A DNA stretch of 54,681 bases from Crocinitomicaceae bacterium (GCA_002700285.1 PACT01000037.1:57303-111983), one strand, 5' to 3'; shown: positions 8,131 to 17,156, counted from the first letter of the stretch. Made by a program: numbers and translations. Notes: a model not told the origin generated them from the sequence alone.

Positions 8131-8991
8131 GTGAAAATTTGGGAAACAATTACATCGAATAAACTTGCTACAATAGGCGGGTTATGGATTGCATTGTGGG
8201 TCGTTGTAGCCGTTGCGGGTCCGCTTTTCAGACCTGATCCCACACCGAATGCAAACGCGCAACATTTGGAATACAGTCTGCTTCAACCTGGAACAGAGGT
8301 TCAGATTGATGGCACAGCATTTACGTACCATCTTGGAAGTGACCGATATGGCAGGGATTTTTTAAGTCGCCTGATGGCTGGAAGTGCAATTTCACTTTCT
8401 GTCGCCGGCATTGCAGTGGCAATTAGTTTAATCATCGGTTTGTTTCTCGGGGCATGGGCTGGGTTTAAAGGGGGGCGTGTTGATGCTGTGGTAAGCTGGT
8501 TTTTACAGGTTGTGTGGACTGTTCCCACGTTGCTGATGGTTCTTGCAATCACACTGGCATTCGGCAAGGGTTTTTGGCAGGTTTTTGTGGCCATTGGACT
8601 TACAATGTGGGTTGAAGTTGCAAGAATAGTGCGGGGGCAATTTATGTCTTTAAGGGAATTGGAATATGTTCAAGCAGCTCAGGCACTTGGTCTCTCAGAC
8701 TTCAGGATTATGTTCAGACACATGCTGCCTAATGCATTGGGGCCGATTGTCGTTGTGGCAGCAGCAAACTTCGCCGCAGCGATATTAATCGAAGCGGGAT
8801 TAAGCTTTTTAGGTGTTGGAGCTCGGATTCCCGTGCCATCATGGGGTAATATTGTCAAAGAGCATTATCATCTCCTGACGACAGATTTAGCTTGGCTCGC
8901 AGTTTTTCCAGGCGCATTAATTGCTAGTTTAGTACTTGCCTTTACTTGGGTAGGGGATGGTTTTAGAAATGCTTTTGATTTAAATAGTTGA
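8131..8991 (+). CDS. OppC/DppC-type ABC transporter permease
   Basis: 286 residues. The N-terminal OppC_N helix (GGLWIALWVVVAVAGPLF) is followed by the hallmark LGSDRYGRDFLSRLMAGS and a BPD_transp_1 core with the EAA loop YVQAAQALGLSDFRIMFRHM, which docks onto the ATPase, then GLSFLGVGARIPVPSWGN. Relatives import peptides, nickel or sugars together with an OppB permease, two ATPases and a binding protein, none of which is present nearby. The start is GTG at 8131; a GAACTTCG sequence four bases upstream resembles the other start-proximal boxes in the window. It sits alone between glycan genes, 19 bases after the glycosyltransferase. Confidence 0.92.
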   Translation: MKIWETITSNKLATIGGLWIALWVVVAVAGPLFRPDPTPNANAQHLEYSLLQPGTEVQIDGTAFTYHLGSDRYGRDFLSRLMAGSAISLSVAGIAVAISLIIGLFLGAWAGFKGGRVDAVVSWFLQVVWTVPTLLMVLAITLAFGKGFWQVFVAIGLTMWVEVARIVRGQFMSLRELEYVQAAQALGLSDFRIMFRHMLPNALGPIVVVAAANFAAAILIEAGLSFLGVGARIPVPSWGNIVKEHYHLLTTDLAWLAVFPGALIASLVLAFTWVGDGFRNAFDLNS

Positions 8992-9024
8992 GTTCAGCAA
9001 TGAATATGAATATATTTCAATAAT

Positions 9025-9954
9025 ATGGAGTCAAGCAAAGTCACATTCGTCGCAGGGCATAAGGGAATGGTGGGGTCCGCCATTGTAAGGGCTTTGAAAG
9101 AGAGCGGAGCATCAAATATTGTGACAAGAACATCCAAAGAACTCGATCTTAGAAATAGAACAGAGGTGGATCAGTTTTTTGAACAGGAAAAACCTGAAGT
9201 CGTGTACTTGGCTGCGGCAAAAGTGGGTGGAATACATGCGAATGCAACATATCCAGCAGATTTTTTGGTAGACAACATTCTTATCACAACAAACGTCATT
9301 GACGCATCATATAAACACGGCGTGGAGAAACTTCTTTTTCTAGGCAGTTCATGTATCTATCCACGTTTGGCCTCACAACCTATATCAGAAGAAGCACTCC
9401 TTACAGGGCCTTTGGAGCCCACTAATGAAGCTTACGCACTTGCAAAAATCGCAGGCCTCAAAATGTGTGATGCCTTTAGAAAACAGCATGGGTGTAATTT
9501 TATTTCAGCAATGCCTACAAATTTGTATGGCCCTGGCGATAATTATCATCCAGACAACAGCCATGTTCTACCCGCACTTATCAGGCGTTTCCACGAAGCG
9601 GTAAGGGATGGGAAAAAGGAAGTTATTTGTTGGGGGTCGGGATCTCCAAAGAGAGAGTTTTTACACGTAGATGACCTTGCAAAAGGGCTTTTACATCTCA
9701 TGGACCACCATCATACAGAAGGTTGGATAAACATCGGAACCGGAGAAGACCTCACCATTAAAGAACTCGCTTTGACGATCGCACAGGTTGTTGGATATCG
9801 AGGTGATGTCATTTGGGACACCTCAAAACCCGACGGAACACCACGAAAACTGCTGAATGTAGATCGCATCAATGAGATGGGATGGAAAGCTACGATCACA
9901 TTAAGACAAGGAATTGAATCTGTATATGCAGACTATCTTTCTCATGAAAAATAA
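9025..9954 (+). CDS. fcl: GDP-L-fucose synthase
   Basis: Epimerises and reduces GDP-4-keto-6-deoxymannose (made by Gmd) to GDP-L-fucose with NADPH. 309 residues, short-chain dehydrogenase type: Rossmann VAGHKGMVGSAIVRAL with the GxxGxxG variant typical of this enzyme, catalytic Ser in LGSSCIYP, and Tyr/Lys in NEAYALAKIAG. Further signatures are MPTNLYGPGDNYHP and the C-terminal PDGTPRKLLNVDRI. The partner gmd lies about 17.5 kb away and not beside it as is usual. The last 11 bases overlap the next gene. Confidence 0.96.
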   Translation: MESSKVTFVAGHKGMVGSAIVRALKESGASNIVTRTSKELDLRNRTEVDQFFEQEKPEVVYLAAAKVGGIHANATYPADFLVDNILITTNVIDASYKHGVEKLLFLGSSCIYPRLASQPISEEALLTGPLEPTNEAYALAKIAGLKMCDAFRKQHGCNFISAMPTNLYGPGDNYHPDNSHVLPALIRRFHEAVRDGKKEVICWGSGSPKREFLHVDDLAKGLLHLMDHHHTEGWINIGTGEDLTIKELALTIAQVVGYRGDVIWDTSKPDGTPRKLLNVDRINEMGWKATITLRQGIESVYADYLSHEK

Positions 9955-11236
9955 TTTGAATGGCTACGCTGAACGACGCAACATCATTCAGAGTTTTATT
10001 TTTGTACTTGTTCTTTCCCCATCCCTGTCAGCTCAAAACACGACATCATATTCAATCAAGTCACATGCCATCACCCTTGAATCGGAAAGAGCGTTAGTTG
10101 TTGTTGATCCGTCAATCAGTTTTTTATATCTGGTAGGGCAAAATTTTCAAGGTTTGAACAACATTCGTGGCGCCAAATTCAACGCCACAATTGACGGCCA
10201 CTTTAAAGCGGGAGGCGAGCTTTTAGAGCGACAGTCTATATTAAGTCCATTTTTGGCAGATTTCTCAAGACAATCTAACAGATTGCCCGGTTGGGGTCGT
10301 TTCAAGACGATTTCTTCTTTGACAGAGACTGATGAACCCCTCAAAGTAGATGTCGCAAGAGCAACAGGTTTTATTGAGTGGTCAGAAAAAATGGGCAAAG
10401 ACGAAGCCAAAGGATTTCACGCTCGGCTGTCAAATGAAGCACAAAGTTTTGGGTGGGCACACGCCCCAATTTTGTTAAATAAAGATGACGTCCCCTACCC
10501 TACTGCAAAAATAGGGTGGCAAAATTCAAAACTACATGTTGACTTACGCGCCTTTCAATGGATAGGAGATGTGCGAGGACCTATGGGAAGTACGACAGAA
10601 CCTCTGTTTAACAGAATGCACGGCATGGTGAGTACTGGGAAATACACAGCTGACGCATGGGGAATAGCTATGTTATACGGAAGGGCAAAAGAAGTGGCTC
10701 AAGACACAAGTTCCAGCAGCCATATACAAGCCATCTCTCTATCAGGTTTCACGTTGTTTCATGACTTTAGAATCACCTGGGAAATGGCCAAATCCTCTGC
10801 GTCTGAAAAAGGTCTTTCATGGCAGTTGGGGGGAGAGTACACTCGGAAAAAGCTGAAAATCGGCATTCACCACTTCGTCACTCAAGCAGGTTTATATGGC
10901 GAAGATGGTGGCACAGAATGGTCTCATGCAGGAATCCCATTAGGCATAATGACAGGAGGCCAAAGCAAATCCTCCGTGATTTGCGCCGAGTATAGAAATA
11001 AAGATTTACCGAAGTGGCTTCTTTTTTCTGAGTGTGGTGCACTCAAAAGCGCACAATACGATTACGACCTGAAGTGGATCAAAGCAAATATAAGTCGGGT
11101 GATTCTCGAAGACTGGGATTTGTGTGGCACGCTTTCTTTTGAGCATCTTTTTCCAGTCGATCAATTGTCTGAGGGGCCTTCAGGATGGATGATGTCCTTT
11201 GGAATCACTCACGGAATATTAATCCATAACCCCTAA
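9944..11236 (+). CDS. exported protein of unknown function, probable outer-membrane barrel
   Basis: I do not recognise a family. From ATG 9944 the product has 430 residues with a convincing signal peptide (NIIQSFIFVLVLSPSLSAQ). The mature part alternates short hydrophobic and polar segments such as WQLGGEYTRKKLKIGIHHF and TAKIGWQNSKLHVDLRAFQW, the look of a beta-barrel, and it has no membrane helices. It overlaps fcl by 11 bases and precedes the WecA-like gene by 22, so it is probably co-transcribed with glycan genes and may be a surface-polysaccharide export or anchoring factor. An upstream in-frame start at 9914 lies deeper inside fcl and spoils the signal peptide. Confidence 0.7.
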   Translation: MKNNLNGYAERRNIIQSFIFVLVLSPSLSAQNTTSYSIKSHAITLESERALVVVDPSISFLYLVGQNFQGLNNIRGAKFNATIDGHFKAGGELLERQSILSPFLADFSRQSNRLPGWGRFKTISSLTETDEPLKVDVARATGFIEWSEKMGKDEAKGFHARLSNEAQSFGWAHAPILLNKDDVPYPTAKIGWQNSKLHVDLRAFQWIGDVRGPMGSTTEPLFNRMHGMVSTGKYTADAWGIAMLYGRAKEVAQDTSSSSHIQAISLSGFTLFHDFRITWEMAKSSASEKGLSWQLGGEYTRKKLKIGIHHFVTQAGLYGEDGGTEWSHAGIPLGIMTGGQSKSSVICAEYRNKDLPKWLLFSECGALKSAQYDYDLKWIKANISRVILEDWDLCGTLSFEHLFPVDQLSEGPSGWMMSFGITHGILIHNP

Positions 11237-11258
11237 CTTACACCCACTATCTTCACAG

Positions 11259-12335
11259 ATGTCACTTGTCATTGTCAGCATATTAACCTCATTTATCACT
11301 GTTGTATTTGGTATGCCACCACTTATTAAAGTGGCGCGTTTAAAACAACTTGTGGATAAACCGGGAAGTGACAGAAAGCTTCACGAAAGATCAACACCCA
11401 ACGTGGGAGGTGTGATTATTTTCGCTGCAACAATCTTCACTGCACTTGCTTGGCTTACCATTTCAGATATTCCCTTGCAAACATTCAAGCCTTGGATTGT
11501 GGTTCTATCAACAGCGGTCCCTATATTCTTCATGGGACTCAAAGATGATGTCATCGGCATCGATCCCCTGAAAAAACTCATGATTCATATTCTTATTGGA
11601 GGCATGATTATTGTTCTTGCAGATATCAGAATAGAAGGATTTTATGGCCTTTTCGGGGTAGACACCATCCCTATTTATGTGAGTTATCTTTTCTCGCTCT
11701 TCGTGTATGTTGTGATTGTCAATGCAATCAATCTTATAGATGGTGTGGATGGCTTAGCAGGTGGATGGGGTGTTATAGCCATGGCTGCATTTACATTTTG
11801 GTTTCACAGTACAAATCAACCAGGATCGGCCATTGTTTCTGCCTCTCTGGGAGGAGCGCTCTTGGGGTTTCTGATTTTTAATTTCCATCCCGCGCGAATT
11901 TTTATGGGAGACAGTGGGTCTCTAATTGTAGGATTAATCACATTCGTTCTGGCAGTCAAAGTCATTGGGACACCATTGGAAATAACACCCGAGGTGTTTC
12001 AAGGCGTATCAAAGCCAGTATTGGCAATGGGTATCCTTGCTTACCCCTTGGTCGATACCATTCGGGTTTTCTTCCTTCGTGTATTTCGAGGCGTATCTCC
12101 GTTTTCAGCCGACAAACTTCATATTCATCACATACTCATTGGAAAAGGTTTTGGACATCGAAAGACATCCATCCTGATTTGGATGGGGTCTATTTTCTTC
12201 TCATTTATTTCATTCTTAAATATCAATGCCTTTGTTACGTGGTTTGATCCTACCACACATTTCTTGGCCTATATGGGAGGTGCTATTTTAATAGGGGCCT
12301 TACCTATGCTGCTGCCTAAATTAAAAACGAAATGA
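11259..12335 (+). CDS. WecA-like undecaprenyl-phosphate sugar-1-phosphate transferase
   Basis: A MraY/WecA-family enzyme (358 residues, about ten helices) that transfers a sugar-1-phosphate, probably GlcNAc-1-phosphate, from UDP-sugar to undecaprenyl phosphate, starting a surface glycan. Signatures are DRKLHERSTPNVGG, the Mg-binding acids in MGLKDDVIGID, NLIDGVDGLAGG and MGDSGSLIVG, and the cytoplasmic loop KLHIHHILI. The HIHH motif is characteristic of the WecA branch and is absent from MraY, so peptidoglycan synthesis is unlikely. It overlaps the downstream RemB/Wzi-like gene as ATGA. Confidence 0.92.
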   Translation: MSLVIVSILTSFITVVFGMPPLIKVARLKQLVDKPGSDRKLHERSTPNVGGVIIFAATIFTALAWLTISDIPLQTFKPWIVVLSTAVPIFFMGLKDDVIGIDPLKKLMIHILIGGMIIVLADIRIEGFYGLFGVDTIPIYVSYLFSLFVYVVIVNAINLIDGVDGLAGGWGVIAMAAFTFWFHSTNQPGSAIVSASLGGALLGFLIFNFHPARIFMGDSGSLIVGLITFVLAVKVIGTPLEITPEVFQGVSKPVLAMGILAYPLVDTIRVFFLRVFRGVSPFSADKLHIHHILIGKGFGHRKTSILIWMGSIFFSFISFLNINAFVTWFDPTTHFLAYMGGAILIGALPMLLPKLKTK

Positions 12336-13927
12336 CATTTTTAAGGACTGAATGTTGTGGGTTGTTCATCTTGGGATTACTCGTAATAAATTCTAATTCA
12401 GCCCAATCCTCACGTACTCCTACTTGGTTCACTCCGTTAGACAGTGAAGCCATTCGCGCTTGGAATATTGCAGACTCCCTCGACGCTATGGTGCCGTGTA
12501 TTCAACCGCTTTCAGATTGGGCGGGAGATGTTCACGGAAGTGGAAAAAGTGGTGTAAGCATGAGGGAATATGGAGGTTTTTCCGGTGTGAATGTAGATGG
12601 GGAATATAAATTTATTCAGGGTGACAACGCTGGTAACGCTTCAATTATCGGGCTTAGGACATCTGGTGATTTACATGATGTATTTCATTACGAAATCTCT
12701 GCAGAAAGATGGAAACTTCCTGTCCCTGAGCATCTTTATGACTCAGGCGTGAAGTGGGGTCGATTTGATGGAGTAGGTATTGTCACTGGTGCTAACCCAG
12801 GGGTAGGTTCCGTTAGAGCACTTCAAGTTGATCGGCTAAACTTCCGGACCTCGGTCAAGTTGTCGCCATCAATTGAGTTTGCGATTGGCCATGGTCCACA
12901 CCATTGGGGGCCAGGAATCAGATCCCTGTATTTCGACAGATCTATGGCTCCATCATCATATATGCGGCTCTTTATCGATGCAGGACCTGTGAATTATACA
13001 CATATCCTGCTTCGAACACTTCACCCTATGGCGCTCATTGATTCGAATGAAATAGGTTGGGTGGCGGCCCATATGGTGGATGTCGGATTGGGTGGTGGGT
13101 TTTCTGGGGCGCTCTTCGGTGCTGTGAAGTGGCAAAGCAATGATGAGGGCGTCAATCACCGCATCGAGCCTTCGTACCTTATACCAGTTGTTGCTTTTCG
13201 ACCCTCAGAATATGCCCTTGGGTCCTCCGACAACGCACTTATAGGCGCACAGTTGATTTGGCGGGGATATGGGAAGAGAAGTCCAAATCAAAAAACAGCA
13301 TATGGTCAGATTCTTTTTGATGAACTTCTGACGTCCAAGCTTTTTGAAGGAACGGGATGGTGGGGAAACAAATGGGGGGTGTTGGCAGGTGGAAGTCTCA
13401 ACGCTAAAAATGGCAAATGGGGATGTCTCATTGAAGGTTCAGTTGTCAGGCCCTTTACCTATTCTCACGCGTCTGAAATTGCAGCTTGGACAAACGCTCG
13501 AAAACCTTTGGCACACCCCTTGGGGTCAAATTTTGCAAACATTATTCTCCGAATCAAATGGGTGGTTCAAGAAGAATATACTGTGAGACTCGCAATAGAA
13601 AGGGTGTCTCGAGGACTCGATCCCTCAACAGGATACGCTTCAGGCTCTGACATCTTTCGGAGTTATTTAGATCGAGAAAGTGATGATGATCATTTTTTTC
13701 TGCAAGGTGTGGGGTCCGAGTTTCAAAGGATATCGATTGACATCGCTCGCGCCATAGGAGAGAAATTTGATGTGGCTGGAATTGAAGTGTTTGCTAGGGG
13801 TTCTATGAGAGTGGAGTCGCACACCGTTGATGGAACAGGGGAAGGCGCGAGTATTGATCCATGGAATGCGTTTAGGGTACAATTTGGCATCAGAAATACG
13901 CGTGTATTAGAAGGGCGAGACTGGTAA
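12332..13927 (+). CDS. RemB/Wzi-like outer-membrane protein
   Basis: 531 residues with a signal peptide (GLFILGLLVINSNSAQ). The central stretch FAIGHGPHHWGPGIRSLYF followed by DRSMAPSSYMRLFI resembles the conserved core of the flavobacterial gliding protein RemB and of Wzi-type capsule assembly proteins, where a G-x-x-x-x-x-W-G-x-G-x-R-S-L motif precedes a beta-rich segment. Wzi anchors capsule in E. coli; RemB is a mobile surface adhesion protein in Flavobacterium johnsoniae. The coupling to a WecA-like gene supports a role in surface polysaccharide over gliding. The family call rests on this motif and on length; function is inference. Confidence 0.75.
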   Translation: MTFLRTECCGLFILGLLVINSNSAQSSRTPTWFTPLDSEAIRAWNIADSLDAMVPCIQPLSDWAGDVHGSGKSGVSMREYGGFSGVNVDGEYKFIQGDNAGNASIIGLRTSGDLHDVFHYEISAERWKLPVPEHLYDSGVKWGRFDGVGIVTGANPGVGSVRALQVDRLNFRTSVKLSPSIEFAIGHGPHHWGPGIRSLYFDRSMAPSSYMRLFIDAGPVNYTHILLRTLHPMALIDSNEIGWVAAHMVDVGLGGGFSGALFGAVKWQSNDEGVNHRIEPSYLIPVVAFRPSEYALGSSDNALIGAQLIWRGYGKRSPNQKTAYGQILFDELLTSKLFEGTGWWGNKWGVLAGGSLNAKNGKWGCLIEGSVVRPFTYSHASEIAAWTNARKPLAHPLGSNFANIILRIKWVVQEEYTVRLAIERVSRGLDPSTGYASGSDIFRSYLDRESDDDHFFLQGVGSEFQRISIDIARAIGEKFDVAGIEVFARGSMRVESHTVDGTGEGASIDPWNAFRVQFGIRNTRVLEGRDW

Positions 13928-13963
13928 TCCTGATGTACTTTTGTCACTGATTATTTGCCCCAA

Positions 13964-14848
13964 ATGACGAAAGAAAATACCCCTTCACTTCTAAAAGATA
14001 TAGGTACGCTTTTTAAAGTTCGCCTGGGATCTTTTGTCGTGCTTTCTTCCGTCTTGGGATGGTTTATGGGCGTTGATAATATTGATCTCGGAAATTTATT
14101 ATTGCTCATTGGTGGCGGGTATTTATTAACCGGGGCGTCGAATGGTTTTAATCAAATTATAGAGCGCAACCACGACGCTATCATGGCCCGGACACAAAAC
14201 CGTCCATTGCCCACAGGCAGAATGACGATCAATCAAGCACTGGTGCTGAGTATCGGCGCAGGAATAACTGGCATCTACTTCCTCTATCTGTTGAACAGCA
14301 GCGCTGCCATTTTGGGATTCATCTCATTCGTGCTGTATGCATTTGTATATACCCCACTTAAATCCCGATCTTCTCTTTGTGTTTTTGTGGGGGCACTTCC
14401 CGGAGCCTTCCCACCAATGATTGGTTATGTCGCTGCAACTGGAGCATTTGGTGTCGAACCGGGCACTTTGTTCGCCGTACAATTTATGTGGCAATTTCCA
14501 CATTTTTGGGCGATTGCATGGCTTGCTCACGAAGATTATTCAAAAGTGGGATATAAAATGTTGCCGTTCAACTCCGGACTTACAGAACGTTCTGCTTCAT
14601 TGATCTTACTCTACACACTATTTTGTATTCCAACGAGTCTCCTTCCTTGGGCATTGCCAAACAGCAGTCCAATGGTTGGAAATGTTGCATTGGTTGTTGC
14701 AATCGTGGCTGGTTTGGGATTCTCATGGTTTGCCTGGAGGTTATCAATTACACTTGACAGATCAGATGCACGTAAATTAATGTTTGCTAGTTTTATATAT
14801 CTCCCTCTGGTACAAATCATATACGTACTGGATAAAACACCGATTTAG
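13964..14848 (+). CDS. ctaB: protoheme IX farnesyltransferase (heme O synthase)
   Basis: UbiA-superfamily membrane enzyme that adds farnesyl diphosphate to heme B, giving heme O for the terminal oxidase. 294 residues from ATG 13964 with about nine helices. The first acidic motif is NQIIERNHDAIMARTQNRPL and the second AHEDYSKVGYKML, both as in CtaB and CyoE. A TTG start nine bases earlier adds only three residues. It opens the oxidase assembly cluster, 16 bases before the first COX3 gene, and follows a surface gene, so coxA and coxB, which normally precede ctaB in this phylum, are elsewhere. Confidence 0.95.
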   Translation: MTKENTPSLLKDIGTLFKVRLGSFVVLSSVLGWFMGVDNIDLGNLLLLIGGGYLLTGASNGFNQIIERNHDAIMARTQNRPLPTGRMTINQALVLSIGAGITGIYFLYLLNSSAAILGFISFVLYAFVYTPLKSRSSLCVFVGALPGAFPPMIGYVAATGAFGVEPGTLFAVQFMWQFPHFWAIAWLAHEDYSKVGYKMLPFNSGLTERSASLILLYTLFCIPTSLLPWALPNSSPMVGNVALVVAIVAGLGFSWFAWRLSITLDRSDARKLMFASFIYLPLVQIIYVLDKTPI

Positions 14849-14864
14849 TTAAATCAATATTTTC

Positions 14865-15650
14865 ATGGAAAACAATCCAACAACAGCCTACGACCCTTCT
14901 ACCGACAAAAAGGTCACAGATAGTTCTAAGATTATGATTATGGCTTTCATTATTTTCTCTGTGACAATGATGTTTGGCGGTTTAGTAAGTGCGTATCTCG
15001 TAAGCAGCATCGGTCAGTACTGGGTGCATCTCACTCCCCCTCCAACTTTGTGGGTGAGCAACGCCCTTATTGTGGCTTCTTCCGTTTCGCTCTTTGCTTC
15101 ATTAAAGGCGATGAAAGGGGGGAATGTAAAGCTATCCCAAATGCTTTTGATCGTGACGCTAACCCTGGGGATTGGTTTTACTGTGACTCAATATTCTGGA
15201 TGGAAGTCTTTGGCCCAAATCGGCAGTGGCTTTGGGACCGAAACGAATGAAGATGGGCTCGCGGCTTATTCTTGGAATAGAATCAACGAATTAATTGAAA
15301 GCGAAGCCGTGTATGGCGAAGATTACGATGTCCGAATTAACGGTACGCCCATTCTTTTCAACGCAGAAACAGGAGCGTTTTATGCGCCAAACGACCCTTT
15401 AATGGTTCGTCCGATCACTTCCGATGTGATACATCGCACGAATTCAAGTGCATCTTACATATGGGCCTTAATCATGATTCACATCTTTCATTTGGTATTG
15501 GGAATCGCGTATATATGTGTTAACTTATTTCGTGTTTCAAAGGGGGGAATTAACCCTGAGGACACTGTACGTCTTAAGGTTTTAAGTATCTTCTGGCATT
15601 TTTTAGGTGGACTTTGGTTGGTGTTATTTGTCCTTCTCTTTATCAAATAA
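14865..15650 (+). CDS. cytochrome c oxidase subunit III-like protein, first copy
   Basis: 261 residues of the heme-copper oxidase subunit III family: membrane segments at about 25-46, 64-82, 92-110 and two near the C-terminus, ending FWHFLGGLWLVLFVLLFIK. Between the middle helices lies an insertion of roughly 80 residues (about 120-200) not found in compact COX3 proteins. The usual terminal H-F-x-D-x-V-W is altered to HFLGGLW, so a conserved Asp is missing. It stands directly after ctaB and 135 bases before the second copy, a tandem arrangement common in Bacteroidota. It probably is a structural subunit of a caa3-type oxidase. Confidence 0.85.
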   Translation: MENNPTTAYDPSTDKKVTDSSKIMIMAFIIFSVTMMFGGLVSAYLVSSIGQYWVHLTPPPTLWVSNALIVASSVSLFASLKAMKGGNVKLSQMLLIVTLTLGIGFTVTQYSGWKSLAQIGSGFGTETNEDGLAAYSWNRINELIESEAVYGEDYDVRINGTPILFNAETGAFYAPNDPLMVRPITSDVIHRTNSSASYIWALIMIHIFHLVLGIAYICVNLFRVSKGGINPEDTVRLKVLSIFWHFLGGLWLVLFVLLFIK

Positions 15651-15785
15651 TTTATTCGCAAAACAGCATCAGTTTAAGATAGAATCATTCTTGATAAGCC
15701 GCTGAGATACTCTAATTAAAAAAAGAGCACTCTTTCAGGAATGATTTATTAAATTTACAGAACAATTTCGCAATCCACTTGCAGC

Positions 15786-16766
15786 ATGTCAGGACATTCA
15801 AACGATAACGTTTCTTCAGAAGAATTATGGGGAGGAGGAAGGTCACCTTATAGCATCTCATATGGCAAGATGTATATGTGGTTCTTCTTAGTATCCGATG
15901 CATTAACATTTAGCGGATTATTGACGGCATATGGATTTTCTAGAGCTGCGAGTGAGGATGCTTGGCCTATTGGAGAGCAAGTTTTCAGAGCGTTACCAGG
16001 TTTAGAAGGTCAGTATCCACTCGTCTATGTGGCTTTAATGACATTTATTCTGATCGTCTCTTCTGTGACCATGGTACTGGCTGTAGAAGCGGGTCACAGA
16101 AATGACAAACGAGGTGTGATACGTTGGATGTTGGCGACCATTATTGGTGGTGTATTTTTCCTTGGGTCTCAAGCTTGGGAGTGGTCTCACTTTATCCATG
16201 GAGGCGGAGGATCTTTCCTTTTGGCCACTGAAGTAACAATCACGGCCGACAATGGCAATGAATATATACTTCCAGTGGGAGAACCGATATTTATGGACCA
16301 TCACTTTGGAGAGATTGCAGAAGCATATAGCAATGGCGATGAATCAGTGAATCTTCATGAACATCATGGTCACGTTACTTTAACGCATTATGGAGAACAC
16401 ACACACGAAGTCGAGCTCCACCAGCTAACAATACACAAGTATATTGAAGATGAACAGGTCATCACTGGAGACGATATCTATTCGCTATGGGAGGCTCGAT
16501 CAGAATCATTCACATTTGGAGCGAATATGCATGAAAACGAATATGCAACACAACAGAGTTATGCAAACTTCTTTTTCTTTATAACAGGATTTCACGGATT
16601 CCACGTATTTTCAGGTGTAGTGATTAATTTCATTATTTTCATTATGGCATATCGTGGCGTTTTTGAAAGACGCAAGCATTATGAAATGGTGGAGAAAGTT
16701 GGTTTATACTGGCACTTTATCGACCTTGTGTGGGTATTCGTTTTCACTTTTTACTACCTCATCTGA
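15786..16766 (+). CDS. cytochrome c oxidase subunit III, second copy with His-rich insertion
   Basis: 326 residues. The COX3 core is complete: MWFFLVSDALTFSGLL near the N-terminus, the E-x-x-x-F helix as SQAWEWSHFIHGG, GFHGFHVFSGVVINF near 268-282 and the canonical ending YWHFIDLVWVFVFTFYYLI. Between helices, residues 148-260 form a polar insertion; within it, residues 172-217 hold eleven histidines in 46 residues, including HEHHGH and HYGEHTHE. This part should face the periplasm or the membrane surface. It is followed after 12 bases by subunit IV. Core assignment firm; the role of the His-rich part is unknown. Confidence 0.93.
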   Translation: MSGHSNDNVSSEELWGGGRSPYSISYGKMYMWFFLVSDALTFSGLLTAYGFSRAASEDAWPIGEQVFRALPGLEGQYPLVYVALMTFILIVSSVTMVLAVEAGHRNDKRGVIRWMLATIIGGVFFLGSQAWEWSHFIHGGGGSFLLATEVTITADNGNEYILPVGEPIFMDHHFGEIAEAYSNGDESVNLHEHHGHVTLTHYGEHTHEVELHQLTIHKYIEDEQVITGDDIYSLWEARSESFTFGANMHENEYATQQSYANFFFFITGFHGFHVFSGVVINFIIFIMAYRGVFERRKHYEMVEKVGLYWHFIDLVWVFVFTFYYLI

Positions 16767-16778
16767 TAGACCTCAAAT

Positions 16779-17156
16779 ATGGAACGCGACGATCTTATTG
16801 TAAATGACAGTTACCCTTTAAACGCTCACCACAGTGAAGAAGAAGGGGTTAAAATTCGCAAGAATATTATATTTGTCACGGTTCTGTTGACGGTAATCAC
16901 AGCAGTTGAGGTGGCTATGGGTGTCATATTTAAACGTGCTGAAACATTTTCTTGGCAAATGATTAAGTGGACTTTTGTGGCCTTAACTCTTGTCAAAGCT
17001 GGCTATATTGTCATGTCTTTTATGCACCTTGGAGAAGAGAAAAGCGTGATGAAAAAGACAATTTTAATTCCCTACATCATCTTTATCGTTTATCTTGTAT
17101 TAATAGCCCTTACTGAAGGTTTTGGACATTTATACAATCTCACAAATTTTCACTAA
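16779..17156 (+). CDS. cytochrome c oxidase subunit IV (caa3/CyoD type)
   Basis: 125 residues with three membrane helices, the usual build of the small subunit IV of caa3- and bo3-type oxidases. The second helix ends LVKAGYIVMSFMHLGEEK, closely matching the family signature (K-A-x-x-V-x-x-F-M-H-L). An N-terminal cytoplasmic tail of about 30 residues precedes helix one. The position directly behind COX3 and ahead of the SCO protein fits the standard oxidase order. It likely stabilises assembly and has no catalytic role. Confidence 0.9.
   Translation: MERDDLIVNDSYPLNAHHSEEEGVKIRKNIIFVTVLLTVITAVEVAMGVIFKRAETFSWQMIKWTFVALTLVKAGYIVMSFMHLGEEKSVMKKTILIPYIIFIVYLVLIALTEGFGHLYNLTNFH

Noticed and set aside
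15683-15746. Inverted repeat AATCATTC / GAATGATT between the COX3 genes
   Set aside because: Eight base pairs spaced by 48 AT-rich bases, with only a weak AAAGAG/CTCTTT stem inside; expected by chance and not a clear terminator or riboswitch.
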